Shown here one piece after another: positions 10,756 through 22,262 of a DNA stretch of 64,000 nt (positions are counted from its first letter, which is position 1; each line of letters begins with the position of its first letter). The stretch is from Hofstenia miamia (taxonomy: Eukaryota > Xenacoelomorpha > Acoela > Hofsteniidae): NCBI GenBank assembly GCA_900660155.1, contig CABFPE010000233.1:425418-489417 (forward strand). The letters are read 5' to 3'. A program made the translations under genes and the position numbers. The notes beneath the pieces are model-generated. The model had not been told where the DNA came from. It was given only the letters and a program-made list of their open reading frames with translations, and did no database searches.

Positions 10756-11745
10756 ATGGACGTCGTTGAGAACATTCGGGTTTCGCGTTCTCTCCGCGAA
10801 GCGTTAATTAATGACGTATTCGCTGGTGCTACCACACTGGAAGCGGCATCTGCTTTCATTGAGTCTAAGAACAAAACTCCGCTACATCGAATGTTTTGCC
10901 GACTCGATCAAAGTAATTCTTCCGAAGCTCTTCTATTTCTTTTCCGTCATTGCGTTCAATATCTCAAATACACCTCTACTGAAACAAAATCCAATCATAC
11001 GTCTCATATATCTTCAGTAGAATCAGAATCTTCAAATGAAGCAGAAATCTCTCCTTCGTCAACTGCAATAAAATCTAAAGATTCCGAATTGCAGCCATCA
11101 TTCGCCACTTCCAACACATTATCAGAAAAACAGACTACGAACATCAAACGCATCAAACCATTTTCTACAACATTCGTTCTTGGAAGCTCGATTCTCAAAT
11201 ATGCTAGATCACATAATCTCCTCTTCAATCAAACTACAACAGTTCACAGCTATCCAGGACACAGCACTCAACAGCTCAACGAAAAGTAAAAAACTACACA
11301 CCACAACGCCTTCAACACGTCGTCATTAACACAGGACTAATCGATTCCTTGAACAATCCTCGGCAGTTTCAGCAATCTCTACATCAACTTATCACCTCAG
11401 TTCGTCAAAAGTTCTCACCTCTTCATATTCATCTTGCCGAAATTACACCAGTCTCTTCATACGATCTTCTAAAAAGAACCACTCCATTCAAGTATGTAAC
11501 AAAATCATAAGATCCTTTATTTCTCCAAATATTCATATAATCGAAGTCTTTTCACACTTTCTGATCAATCACCGCACAATAGATTTTGAACTCTTCGCAA
11601 AGGATGGCATTCACTTGTCTCGAAAGGGTCTTTCTACACTGATCTCTCGTCTCAAGTCGCATTTCAGGCCCACTTCTCAGCGTTCTTCTTCTATTGACTC
11701 GCCTCGTTCTTATGCTTCAGTAGCTTCAAAAGGTTTTCTAATTTA
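10756..11745 (+). pseudogene. LINE ORF1, SGNH hydrolase-like protein
   Basis: The open frame begins MDVVENIRVSRSLREALIND and runs to 11289, with a Ser-rich linker in the middle and then TTFVLGSSILKY, which resembles block I of SGNH hydrolases. In other frames up to 11745 follow a VVINTGLIDSLNNPRQFQQS stretch and FAKDGIHLSRKGLSTLI, a good match to the D-x-x-H block V of this fold, and finally a Ser-rich tail ending YASVASKGFLI. LINEs of the CR1/L2 group are known to carry such an esterase ORF1. It is frameshifted near 11285 and again near 11510. The start lies 10 bp from the opposing ORF1 start. Confidence 0.65.
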
Positions 11746-11789
11746 ATTGACTATTTTTATCCGATAGTTGTAATAAATACAAAACATAT

Positions 11790-12488
11790 ATGTTTGAATC
11801 ATTTAGTAATCACAATCTTTGCGTTTTTGTTAGTAACCATAAGTTTGGAATAAAAACTAGGAAGGTTGTTTATTATAGTGACTTCAACAATTTTAATGAT
11901 CAAAAATTTATCTACCTTTTGAAGAACATATGCTTTGATCTAATCTACACTTTTAATGATGCCGAAAGTATGGTGAAATTTATCACGCTTGAAATCACCA
12001 AAGCCTTAAACAAAGTAGCGCCGCCGCGAACCAAATTAATTAACACTAAATTAAGACCAGTGATTAACCAACCCCGCGACTCCGACTTGATCAAAGAACA
12101 GGTAATTGAGAAAAATAAACTCTTTGAACTTGCGAAATCGGATCCCATCAATCTTAATTGGACCAATCATGAGCACGCTAAGCAATTAATCAAAAAGAGC
12201 CGCAAATCTAGGTACGAAACAAAGGTAAAGGATTACTTCAAACGCTTAAAAAAATCTAACCAAAGATGGAATTTTCTTAATAAAAGCATTGGCCAAACTA
12301 AAGGGCTAAATATTCACATTGAAGAAATAAAGCATGATAATAGGACGTACACAAATAAGAAGGATATCGCAAATATTTTAAACAGAAATTTTGAAAATAT
12401 TGGTAAATTCCATTTTAAATTCGAAGAAAATGGAAAATTGTCATCTCAACAACCTGTTATACGAAGAGAACAGTTTCATTTCAACTAA
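11790..12488 (+). pseudogene. LINE ORF2, end of endonuclease and linker
   Basis: The frame opens with FESFSNHNLCVFVSN, which looks like the end of an APE endonuclease (the SDHN block, here SNHN), followed by 200 residues of basic linker such as AKQLIKKSRKSRYETKVKDY and RWNFLNKSIGQTKG. The DIANILNRNFENIGKFHF stretch is the usual lead-in to the reverse transcriptase. The first 150-200 residues of the endonuclease are absent. Confidence 0.7.
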
Positions 12489-12539
12489 ATTCCTATCATA
12501 ATCTTAGAAATTTAGTAAATAAACTAGATACTAATTAAT

Positions 12540-13957
12540 CTTGTTGGATCCAGCAACCTACCATATTGGATAATTAAGGAATATTTTTATATTTTTGGTC
12601 AATACCTACTTGTAGCATTCAACAAACGTATTATAAATAATGATTTTCCTGCGCTTTTAAAGCAATCTGATATTTCAACCTTATATAAAAAAGTAGAACC
12701 ACTAGATCCCATGAACTATCGACCGATTAGCATAACACACCCTTTCTCAAAAATATTTGAAAAACTTCTAGCTGCACAAATGTACAAGTTTATTAATGAC
12801 AATCAAATTTTATCAATTAATCAGTTTGGATTGCAACCTAAGTTCAATACATCTGATGCGATTTTATCAATCACAGAAAAGATTAAAATAAATACAAATC
12901 AAAATTTGTTCACAGCAGTGGCCTAACTTGATTTAAGTAAAGCATTTAACTCTATGAATTTCGATATTTAAAACAAAAGTTAAGGCGACAAGGTTTCAGT
13001 TTAAATGCAGTAAATTTTATTATGAGTTTCTTAAGCAATCGCAAAAAACGAGTTAAAATCGACCATATTTTTTCACAGTATGTTACTACAAATCTTGGTG
13101 TGCCCCAAGGAACTGTATTAGAACCCATTCTATTTGCATTATACGTAAATGATATTTCAAAATCCTTGACAAATGGAACTATTTACCAATACGCAGATGA
13201 TACTTGTATATTACGAACAGCAAAAAATTCTTTTGAGGCAACTAAACATTTGACAAAATATATTGAAAACCTCGTAACATATTTCAATCGTAATAAACTA
13301 AAAATCAATTCTGACAAAACTCAATTTATCATCTTTTCATCTAAACAACAACAAAGGCTTACTGAAAATATTAAAATTAATGTTTGTGATAACGAAATTA
13401 GTCAAAGTAAATGTGTAAACTATCTAGGTGTATTAATAGACAATGGCCTAAAATTCGGTAATTTCTTCTCCCACAAATTAAAAAAGATGGCATGTGGAAT
13501 AAAATATTTGAACCATTTACGCCATGTAGGAAAATCGTCGCATGTAGAACTAATTCATTCATTTGCCTTAAGTCAATTTAATTACTGTGCATTTCTTTTT
13601 CAAAATCTCACACCACAAAAACGTTCATCATTAGCAGAAATGTTTAACTGGGCATTTAGAACACTTAATTATATTGAAAAACATGAATCCATAACGCAAT
13701 TAAGATCATCATATGATAGCTTGGCCCCGAGTTACTTTATTCAGTATCAATCTTTATGTATGATTCACAAATTTATCCATGAATCAAGTTCATTAAGTTT
13801 TCTTAATAATTACATCAATAAAAAAAGTAAAACACTTTTTAGCATCAATAATCTTGAAGATTCATTTTCCTTTAAATGTTCAATCTTATGGAATGATTTA
13901 AGTATTGATATAAAATGGGAGAAAAACTATAAACACTTCAAGAAAAAAATAAAATAA
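12540..13957 (+). pseudogene. LINE ORF2, reverse transcriptase
   Basis: The blocks are in order: MNYRPISITHPFSKIFEKLL and QFGLQPKFNTSDAIL at 12711-12926; a degraded LDLSKAFN block at about 12927-12960; then an open frame from 13022 with NLGVPQGTVLEPILFALY and YQYADDTCIL, the catalytic YADD being residues 57-60 of that frame, followed by NYLGVLIDNGLKF and a thumb/C-terminal region to 13957. The sequence is that of a complete RT domain with breaks before 12711 and near 12926-13022. Otherwise it is the best preserved LINE part in the window. Confidence 0.85.
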
Positions 13958-14132
13958 TTTCTATTAAGTAGGCAAACATTATTGGGCATAGATAATAAAC
14001 TCAACGCATGGTTGAATTACTTTTAAAACTGCTCTTTAATTAATATTGCATATTTAATTAGTTTTGTAAATATTTTTGTCATGTGTTAGTTCATAGTTTT
14101 TATATACATTTAAGCAATAAATTTGCTTTGAC

Positions 14133-14173
<41 letters not shown>

Positions 14174-14175
14174 TA
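14133..14175 (+). repeat. (TTA)n tail of the plus-strand LINE
   Basis: About nine TTA units, then TTTTTATTATTATATA, directly after the LINE 3' UTR. It marks the LINE 3' end. Confidence 0.85.
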
Positions 14176-14207
14176 TAAATATTAAGTGGTAAACAATAAA
14201 TTTTAGA

Positions 14208-15046
14208 ATGAACAACGTACTCCTTTGGTGTATATTCTTGCTGCAATTTGAGCAAATGCCAGAGGAAATTTCAAATTATAAAGAAATAGCATTAAATGAA
14301 TTGAAGAAGAAAATGGAAACATTTTCAGATTGCAGTACCTATGAAGTAAAGACTTTAATAAAAGTCATTCGGGAGGGTGGAAATCGGAAACAAAATCGTA
14401 AATTTGATGATATTAAGATAGGAATAACTCATTCGATTGTAAATGATTTCAAAGTAAAGGAACAATGCTGTAGAATATTAGAGGATATAGTTCATAAATC
14501 TCATGGTTTCTTTGAGCGCTTGGATACAGGGAAGACAATTGATAAAACTCTATACGATGGCTTTAAGGGGGCACTACCTACGGCTGGTATTTTTGATGCT
14601 GGTTTTGCGCCAGACCCATGTAATGTGCATGCTCATTATCTTGATATGTATAGACGCTTCATTAATGTAAAAATAGCAATTGTACTAAAGCTGAACTCTT
14701 TATGTTAGCAGAGAGCACTAAATCGTGCGCTTGGCATGGATACAATAAGTGCCAAGAATTAGCATCACTGAAAAAACATGTTTTAGACAAATTAACTGGA
14801 AAAATAAAATATGATTGTTGCCTCAGTTACCTTCAATTATGGGAGGACTGCAAGAAATTGGATTGCTGTGTACCTGGAGATGGAAACACAAATCGGAATC
14901 TAAAGAAACAAACTGAATCAAAGAATATCCCTCTATGTAGTGTATTTATCCCAATTATTGTTACAACAACATTCAACGTTACATCAGGCGGCTTTCAACT
15001 CAAGGCCGTTTTATTTTCAGTTGTTTCGCTTTTACTTTGTAGTTGA
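14208..15046 (+). CDS. Putative secreted, GPI-anchored protein (unrecognised), two overlapping frames
   Basis: The first frame (14208-14708, 166 codons) starts MNNVLLWCIFLLQFEQMPEE, a good signal peptide with a hydrophobic core at residues 3-13. A helical region follows, with Cys at CSTYEVK and EQCCRILEDIVHK and a FAPDPCNVHAHYLDMYRRF stretch. The second frame (14702-15046) has no signal but continues in the same style: CAWHGYNKCQELASLKKHV, YDCCLSYLQLWEDCKKLDCC, then a polar stretch and a hydrophobic end FQLKAVLFSVVSLLLCS, as in a GPI-attachment signal. Read together they resemble one Cys-rich extracellular protein with a +1 frame break near 14680, or two exons with an unrecognised junction. 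I do not recognise the family. It starts 33 bp after the LINE tail, just after TTTTAG, so an upstream exon may have been separated by the LINE. A host pseudogene is equally possible. Confidence 0.45.
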
Positions 15047-15059
15047 TTTAATATTCCTT

Positions 15060-15797
15060 AAGTATATCTATTGTTTTGTTTATATATTTACTCTCTGGAA
15101 ATTTCACAATAACTGTTTTATTGGGAAATTCAAAAGCTTGCCACAAACATGCATGTAATGTTTTGAATATCTTTAATAACTTTTGCAGAAATCAGGTCGT
15201 GAAGACTTGATGCAATGAAGTTTTGATAAATTTGTTATTTGCTTTGTAAATGAAGAAGAGCAAGCAGCTCTTGCGAATATTTTTCTTTCAAAGTAACATT
15301 GATTCCAAAAAATGTATGATTTTAGCATTAGCGCATTCTGAATATATTTTAGTATTAATTGTAAAACATGTTACGTGCTCAGTATTTTTTAATCTACTGT
15401 ATTCTAAATTTCAAAATTTCACCAATTTTAGCAGACTATTGAATTAAAAACATTAACCCATTTATTCTAGATATGCTAAATTTCAAACATGAAATTAGTT
15501 ATATTTGAACCACTGTTTTTGCTAGTTAAATTAATACATATCATTATTTTTACAATGATTTTTAATATTTGAATTAGTGTATTATATTGTTATTGATAAA
15601 GCTCACGTAATATTTTACCAGTAAGCACATGATTAGCAAATGCGGAAAATAATTATTAATATTTTATTGCTGCTTGCAAATTTATTGCTGCTTTGCAAAT
15701 TTGAAAAGTAGATGAAAGTCTTGCAAGTAATAATTGTAAAACTTTGTAAGTTTTCTAAGTAATAATTGCTAATACTTTAACTATTACAAATATTAGT
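15060..15797. other. AT-rich, no gene recognised
   Basis: Only short chance frames. It may include the 3' UTR of the preceding gene candidate. A partial direct repeat of TTGCTGCTT/TTGCAAATTT lies near 15670-15700. Confidence 0.5.
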
Positions 15798-15801
15798 TTA
15801 A

Positions 15802-16044
15802 CCCTTTCGATCCTACTTTTGCACAATTAACTTTCTATCATTTTTTCGGTATCTCCCACTTATGACAATCCTTAACTACCATAAGCAAAATTGAAAATTT
15901 TTATAATAGGTACATGTGTTTTTCGACCATGGGACAAATATGTCCCAGCAGTATTGTAATGAAAAATATTATAAACGTTTAAAATTGATTTTAGTATTTG
16001 GAGAATGTTTTTGGGACGTATATGTCCCATTAGGACCGAAAGGG
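15802..16044. mobile_element. piggyBac-type MITE with intact TTAA duplication
   Basis: A 243-bp element whose ends read CCCTTTCGATCCTA and TAGGACCGAAAGGG, inverted copies of each other, flanked on both sides by TTAA (15798-15801 and 16045-16048), the piggyBac target site. Inside the right end a GGGACGTATATGTCCC palindrome, with a similar GGGACAAATATGTCCC further in, matches the end design of the intact piggyBac at 60783. It has no coding capacity and would rely on a transposase supplied in trans. Confidence 0.9.
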
Positions 16045-16617
16045 TTAATATGTATGTATTAAAATTTACAAATTTCGAAATTCCCTTGAAAATTATACTA
16101 ATTGTCTCCAAATATTTGCAAATAGCAATCAGATTTACAAAAAAAGTTCTATAAACATTTTGTTGTAAAATGAATACATAACAGAAACAATTATATATTA
16201 AAAATATATAAGTAAAAGTATTGCCTATATCGTCAGCTTCGTCCTCCTAGGAATTGTTGTTGACTAAATAAATATTGTGATACAATCGTGAATGCTGCTT
16301 GTTTGGGTGACTGCTAACCAACTAATTTCCAAGCAAGGAATTATTGTAAATCAATTTTTTAAGCTTCTAAGAAAAAACCAAGAATATAAAATAAAAAAAT
16401 ATTTTAATAAATACTAAACATACTTAAATATTTTTCATACGTACAACTTCTTTTTCGTGAAAAGATTAAGGAAACAATTGAAAGTATCTGCACCAATTCA
16501 AAAGCTTTCATGCTCTATCAAGTTTATGCGTTAAATCGTAGCAAATCTGTGTTATTTAAGTAAAGAAAATGGGACGCATTAAATTCCAAAATCAGCTTAC
16601 TAATATTTATTGATGCA

Positions 16618-16644
16618 AATATATATATATATATATATATATAT
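16618..16644. repeat. (AT)n microsatellite
   Basis: About 13 AT units. Confidence 0.9.
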
Positions 16645-16989
16645 GTCAGTGGGGGCAGTGCACATATAGAATTAGGGTATGTGTTATGGGTAGGGCACAA
16701 ATATGTTCACTTGAGCATACCAATTGATACTGCAGATAAGCTAAAATTGGCTACATACAAAAATAAAGCAAAATACAAACAAAAGTGTTGTATGACATTT
16801 AATAAAGCAGTTTTTTGCTGAGAAATATATAAATGTATGTTGCTTTTAGGGCAAATATTATTTTTGCTCATGGAAGAGGGATTGTTTCAAATCCACTGTT
16901 TTCAATGGCTCTGGGGAAACTACCTACAAGAATTAATCTGCTCAATTGCAGGTAAACCTTGAAAACAGAGCTCAGTAAATTACACACAG

Positions 16990-17635
16990 TTTTGATTATA
17001 ATTTCATCAGTGCAATTGATTTAACTAGGAACTCATGTGGCTCTAGCGGAATTCCAATTTCTATAATCAAGATGTATAGTGGATACTTCCTACAACCACT
17101 ATTGTTTGTTTACAATTACGATATTCATAGATCAATATTCCTACAATTCCTAAAAAAATCGAAGATTACACCAGAGTATAAAAAAGGTGATGCAACTATT
17201 AGTTCAAATTATTGCCAATTTCAGTCACAAATCTGTTTTCCAAAATATTCAAGAAGCTAATATACAAACAATTAAATAATTACTTAAGGGAATACAAGAT
17301 CCTAGCACCCGAATCAATTTGATTTTAGCCAAGGGCACTATCTAAAATTGATGCATTATTGCCTCTCATAGAAAACACTAGAAATTTGATTAATTAAATT
17401 TTTGTAGAAGAATGGCCTTTTTGGAGCTAAGTAAGGATTTCAACAGTTTGGATTACAACATCTTAGACAGTAAATTACAATCTTATGGATTCAGTATAGT
17501 TTCTAGGAAGTTTATAACGATTTTACTGCAAAATAGATTGCAGAGAGTGAGGTTTGAAAGTACATATTCAAGTTATATTTGAGACAAATAGAGAAGTACC
17601 ACAGGGTATAGTACTGGCTCAGTTAACAATTTTGG
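16990..17635 (+). pseudogene. LINE reverse transcriptase fragment
   Basis: In several frames the order of LINE RT blocks is visible: SSGIPI..IIKMYSGYFLQPL, then FLKKSKITPEYKKGDATISS, then FLELSKDFNSLDYNILDSKL (the palm block with aspartates) followed by YGFSIVSRKFITILLQNRLQ, and finally REVPQGIVL (the PQG block). The fragment stops before YADD. It has at least four frame breaks and looks older than the LINE at 10756. The wording of its blocks differs from both other LINEs, so it is a third lineage. Confidence 0.7.
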
Positions 17636-17639
17636 TTGT

Positions 17640-18495
17640 TTTTATGTTGTTTGCAGTTGTTTCATACTCTTGGTTGTTGCAAGAACAATTAACATCATAA
17701 TAACCACTGTTAATACTAATTTGAGCAACTAATTTAAGATTCAATCTGACCAACAAATTTTTTTTGTTATCTATTAATGTTATTAATATTTGTATGCCAG
17801 CTCTTTTTATTATGAGCACTGTATAATGAATTCAATGGTTTGCAGGAAGGTATCCATCTCAAGGGTAATATGCTATACACACTTCCAATTGTGCCTTTAA
17901 CTAACTAAATTATGCCTGGTTATAAATTACAATTCATAATTTAATATTGGCCGTCGTCAGTGAACTGTTTGTGGAAAACATGCGGTATTTGTGACCACTG
18001 ATGCCTTCAGTGGCCCATAGGTGGACCATTGGCGGCATCTGTGGCAACTTTTGTAATTAATCAGTGAGCAGATGTTTGCAAATAAAACTCACTTTATTAT
18101 TTTAATTACTAGATCTTTTAATATAAAGAAAGGAATTGTGAAAAGCTTTTTCGAAATTTTCAATTTGTGAAAAATTATAATATACTTGGTAAGTGAATTT
18201 TCAAAATAATTTTTTCATAAATATTTGGACACCTTGAAATTAAATTTTATATAAAAAAGTTACATTTGAGCAGAAGAGATTTTTCATGATTTAAGAAATT
18301 ACTATTTCAAAATTGTACTTAATTTTAAAATTTTAAATTTTTGCTAAATTTGGCAGATTTTTATGCTTATTGTTATCATTTATAAAAATACATTCATTGA
18401 AATTTTTAGCAAATTTTTATTTTGAATATGCCTGACAGTACCACAAAAATATTGTTATGCCCTGTGTTGGGCTTGTGTTTGTTTATTGAAACAGA
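17640..18495. other. No gene recognised
   Basis: AT-rich, with a GGCCCATAGGTGGACC stretch near 18015-18040. No coherent frame. Confidence 0.5.
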
Positions 18496-19145
18496 ATGCA
18501 AATGGAAGGGCATTCTTGTTAACCTCACTTAGGTAGAGGAGTGCAAACAGAAAGGCAATTTTTCTGAACATAAAAAATAGCAGAGGCAATTTGGTTATTA
18601 GAAATTTTATTTAGTGATTTTATTTTTACAACATTTACTATTAATCAAGTTTTATAAATACAGGTCCAAAGAAATGTATGGCAAAAAATATTGGAAATCC
18701 ATTATGGCATGATCAAAATGAAGGAAGATGTGAGACAAATGATAAAGGACATCAGCAAACCAGAGTCCGGGAAAGATCTGCAACAAATAATGGGATTCTT
18801 TAACTACTATGGAACTTTCATCTTGAGATTAGCTGAAAAATCAGCAAAAATGAAAAACCTCCTGAGGAAGAACATGCCCTTCATATGGATGTGGCAGGAG
18901 CAGGAGGAACTAGACAAAGTAAAGAAGAAGCCATCACTCAATATGCCCAAATACTCAAAGATAGATAATACAGGTCTGTCTTTCCTGAAGAAGTTTTCAG
19001 ATAACAAGCCCTCCATGGTGTCATGATGGATTGAGTTCCTCAGCAATTACAGATTTATGATAGAACACAGAAAGGGGATGCTGCATGTGAATGCTAATTT
19101 TTGGACAACACTACCTGAATACGACGTTTCTATTTATGATAAAGT
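18496..19145 (+). mobile_element. Gypsy fossil fragment: LTR start and reverse transcriptase/RNase H scrap
   Basis: 18496-18690 matches the sequence at 32197-32370 (ACAGAATGCAAATGGAA and following), which stands where an LTR begins in the copy at 27570-32370. It is followed by the C-terminal RT stretch QIMGFFNYYGTFILRLAEKS and an RNase H end WIEFLSNYRFMIEHRKGM. Old and broken, with a few breaks; most of the element is missing. Confidence 0.7.
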
Positions 19146-19849
19146 ATATAATTAATCTAACATCAGACTGCAAATTCGCAGCAATTCATTAAAATGAAAT
19201 TGATTATGTTTTAAAAGAAATATCTGTAAAACTAACTAGAGATAGTATTGCAAAAAGCTTTAAGAATCAAGACAATATCTGAGATTTAATTATAAAAATA
19301 GCTTACCAAAAAGTTTGAAATCTTTATGGGTAGTTCTTTCATCAATGTGAAATTCCATTAATCCGTCAACATTACGTGGTTTTATCTATATCCCCATTGT
19401 TCAAATGTCAAAATGTATCCAATTGTAAAGATTGTTATCTACCAAACATGAAATCCAAATAACTTTAACGATTAAATAAAACACTTTCAAATCATATAAA
19501 ACTAGAATTTTTTCCACAAGTTGGAAAACAATCTCAATTATTACATGTTTTCCCAATTTATACAATTATGTAAATGAAAGATGGTACAAAACTAAAATGT
19601 TAATAAAGTAAAACGATTTATCAATCACAATCTCTGGTACAAATGAACTAAATATATTTTCAATACGTTTTTCTCATTGAATTCAAGAATAAAATATTTG
19701 TAAAAATTATTGATAATATTTATATTATTGTTTATTAATACACAACATTTAAGAATAACAAATAACTTATTTATTTTACATTTAAAAAAATTGTTTAAAC
19801 TTAAATTTCATCGGTGTCTTTGATATTAAGAATTAAATAAATAACCGGT

Positions 19850-20190
19850 ATATGACTTTTTGACGTTTGTAGACTTACATTTTTTCCGACGTTTTTTCCT
19901 TTCTTTGAGTTTACATGGCTTATGACTTTTCCACGTTTGTGACTTACATTTCTTTCTTTGCATTTTTTCATGCATGTGACTTACATTTCTTTTCCAACGT
20001 TTTTTCACGTTTGTGACTTACATTTCTTTTCCAAAGTTTTTTCACGTTTGTGACTTATATTTCTTTTCCGACGTTTTTCCACGTTTGTGACTTACATTTC
20101 TTTGTGACTTTCCTATCTTTGAGTTTACATGGCTTATGAATTTTCTATGTTTGTAGACTTACATTTTTCTGACGTCAATCCTTTCTTTCA
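19850..20190. repeat. 37-bp minisatellite in left arm
   Basis: Units of about 37 bases with the core CACGTTTGTGACTTACATTT and a TTCCGACGTTTTTT link. About eight more or less degenerate copies. Confidence 0.8.
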
Positions 20191-20423
20191 GTACTGATGT
20201 ACATTTAATTTTTCCATTTGTATATATGAATTCAACTAATCAAATTACTCAAAATCATTGTAAAGAACTGAATATTATGTTAAAATTAAGATATCTTTTC
20301 AACATTGAACAAAAGGAAAAATTCATGACGGTATTAGTATAAACTTTCAAGAATGAGTAAGAAAAACGTTAATACACAAAAATACGACTAATCTTTATTG
20401 GAAATTAAGATTTTATTTTATAC

Positions 20424-20425
<2 letters not shown>

Positions 20426-20456
<31 letters not shown>
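20426..20456. repeat. (TA)n microsatellite
   Basis: About 15 TA units, present only in the left arm. Confidence 0.9.
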
Positions 20457-20459
<3 letters not shown>

Positions 20460-21718
20460 TTTATTTATTTAAATAAATATTTTAATAAGTTGAATACAAT
20501 CAATGTTTAACAAAGATTTGAATTGTTTCACAGAAAGTACATGTGGTTAAATAATGATATATTTATTAGTCTTTTCATAATAAAAATTTGTTTGCTTTCC
20601 TAAATAGTATTAAAAATTTATGAGATGTAAACTAAAAGAACAAAATCTCACAACAAATAAACAACTCGGCTTGACACAAACGTTAACATTCGCATTTTTC
20701 TTCAGTCAATTAGTAATTTTTAATAATCACAAATGAATACATAACGCCATTTCAAAAACAAATCAATTAAATGTCATGAAGCTCGCAAAACATTTTTAAT
20801 TACGAAAAGACTAACACAATCTCATAAAAAATAAATTTACGCAAAAATGATTAAATTTATTGATTGTACAAAACATAGTTGTACACAGTTTGCAAACTAG
20901 CTTTAAGTGCTCATGAAATTAAATAATGATTATGGTTATTAAAGTAATTCTGCAAAATATATAACTTCAAGCGAAAAGAAGCAAAATTTTTAAGCTGAAG
21001 ATGAATGTCAAAGCTATATAAAATAAATTTAAGTATACGTATAGTACTTAAAACTTAATTTAAACAATTAAACACATTATTCGAATCTAGCTTTGATAAC
21101 GTTTTACAAAAATTCACAATCCTTGAACCAACAGAAGTGCATATTACAAATTATTGATGAAATCATAAATGATGAAGACATACCATTTGCCAACCAGAAG
21201 ATTTTGCATGTCCGATTTCTACCTTCAGAAGCACAGTGTACCTGTGACATGTGCTGGGAACATATTTTTGACGGGGTTGATACATCAAAGTTTAAAAAAG
21301 TGTGCTGTGAAAATCTTCCACATACATTTAAAGCAGGTGAAATTTTAAAGCAAAACATTGATAGGCTATCTACACAGATGGCTTTTCAATAGACTTTGCA
21401 ATTTCACAAATTTTTACACTCTTAGAAGGTGGGGTTAAAGACAATTGTGTAAAAGTCTCTCATAACCATGGTCTCTGTTTAGAGTATTGTATAGTAGATA
21501 GCCTCTAAATATAATGCAACTAGTTGTGTAATTATCTTTTATCTATCCCACAACGCAACCCCTCAACTCCATAGCAAGTTTAGCTGGAAAATCAATAAAA
21601 GTGATAAATAATTTAATGCAAAATTTTATAAATGAAATTTAAGTACAGCCACCAGTTCCATCATTTATACAAAATGATGATGACAAGCAACGTTTTCCTG
21701 CAAGCTAATACAAACAAT

Positions 21719-21905
21719 CCTTTGGTATATTAATTTTTTCCTTCGTTTATTTAGTTTCTTCCCTTGGTATACTAATTTTTTCCTTCATTTGTTTAGTTTC
21801 TTCCCTTGGTATATTAATTTTTTCCTTCATTTGTTTAGTTTCTTCGCTTGGTATATTAATTTTTTCCTTCATTTCTTAAGTTTCTGCCCTTGGTATATTT
21901 ATTTT
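21719..21905. repeat. 42-bp tandem repeat
   Basis: About 4.4 copies of a 42-base unit with the core CCTTGGTATATTAATTTTTT and TTTGTTTAGTTTCTTC. It lies in the unpaired part of the left arm. Confidence 0.85.
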
Positions 21906-21959
21906 TTACTACATAATGTAGTTTGTAGAATGGCTTAAAAAGGATGTTTACATGCAAGT

Positions 21960-22243
21960 AGTTATGGCTGCGGCAAGGAGATCCCACTTTTTTCTGATTG
22001 GTCGAGAGGTGGGGGCAAGGAGATTCCACTTTTTTGTGATTGGTTGAGACGGGTGGCCTTTGACCTGAGACGCCGTGGATATTGAAGGAGGTGTTTTACT
22101 GACGTCATGCATTTACATTTACTAGTTTTTGTGTTATTTATGTTGTCTAATTTAGTTTTCATTTTTTACTTTTTTACATTAACTTACTTTCTTTTTTTAC
22201 TTTCCCACATTAACTTATATTTTTTTTAGTTTTCATTCCCACA
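21960..22243 (+). repeat. Left inner arm of the palindrome
   Basis: Inverted copy of 22970-23330 and one of the better preserved stretches: both sides carry AGTGGGATCTCCTTG on one strand and TGACGTCATGCATTTACATT. It ends at the gap. Confidence 0.8.
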
Positions 22244-22262
22244 NNNNNNNNNNNNNNNNNNN
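22244..22262. other. Assembly gap (19 N)
   Basis: A run of N at the centre of the palindrome, where assemblers commonly fail. The true centre may be longer or different. Confidence 0.95.

Larger units (their letters stand above)
10756..14175 (+). mobile_element. LINE with SGNH-esterase-like ORF1 (CR1/L2-like), internally deleted
   Basis: An ORF1 of the esterase type (10756-11745) is followed by the tail of an endonuclease, a linker (11790-12488), a reverse transcriptase (about 12540-13957), a short 3' UTR with AATAAA and a (TTA)n tail at 14133-14175. A microsatellite tail and an esterase ORF1 are features of CR1/L2-like LINEs. Nearly the whole endonuclease is missing between 11746 and 11800. 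Confidence 0.8.
19330..21075 (+). repeat. Left outer arm of the palindrome
   Basis: Pairs with about 24640-26036 across its length with moderate divergence and several indels. CpG-containing words such as TTACGCAAAAATG are kept in both arms. Confidence 0.7.
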
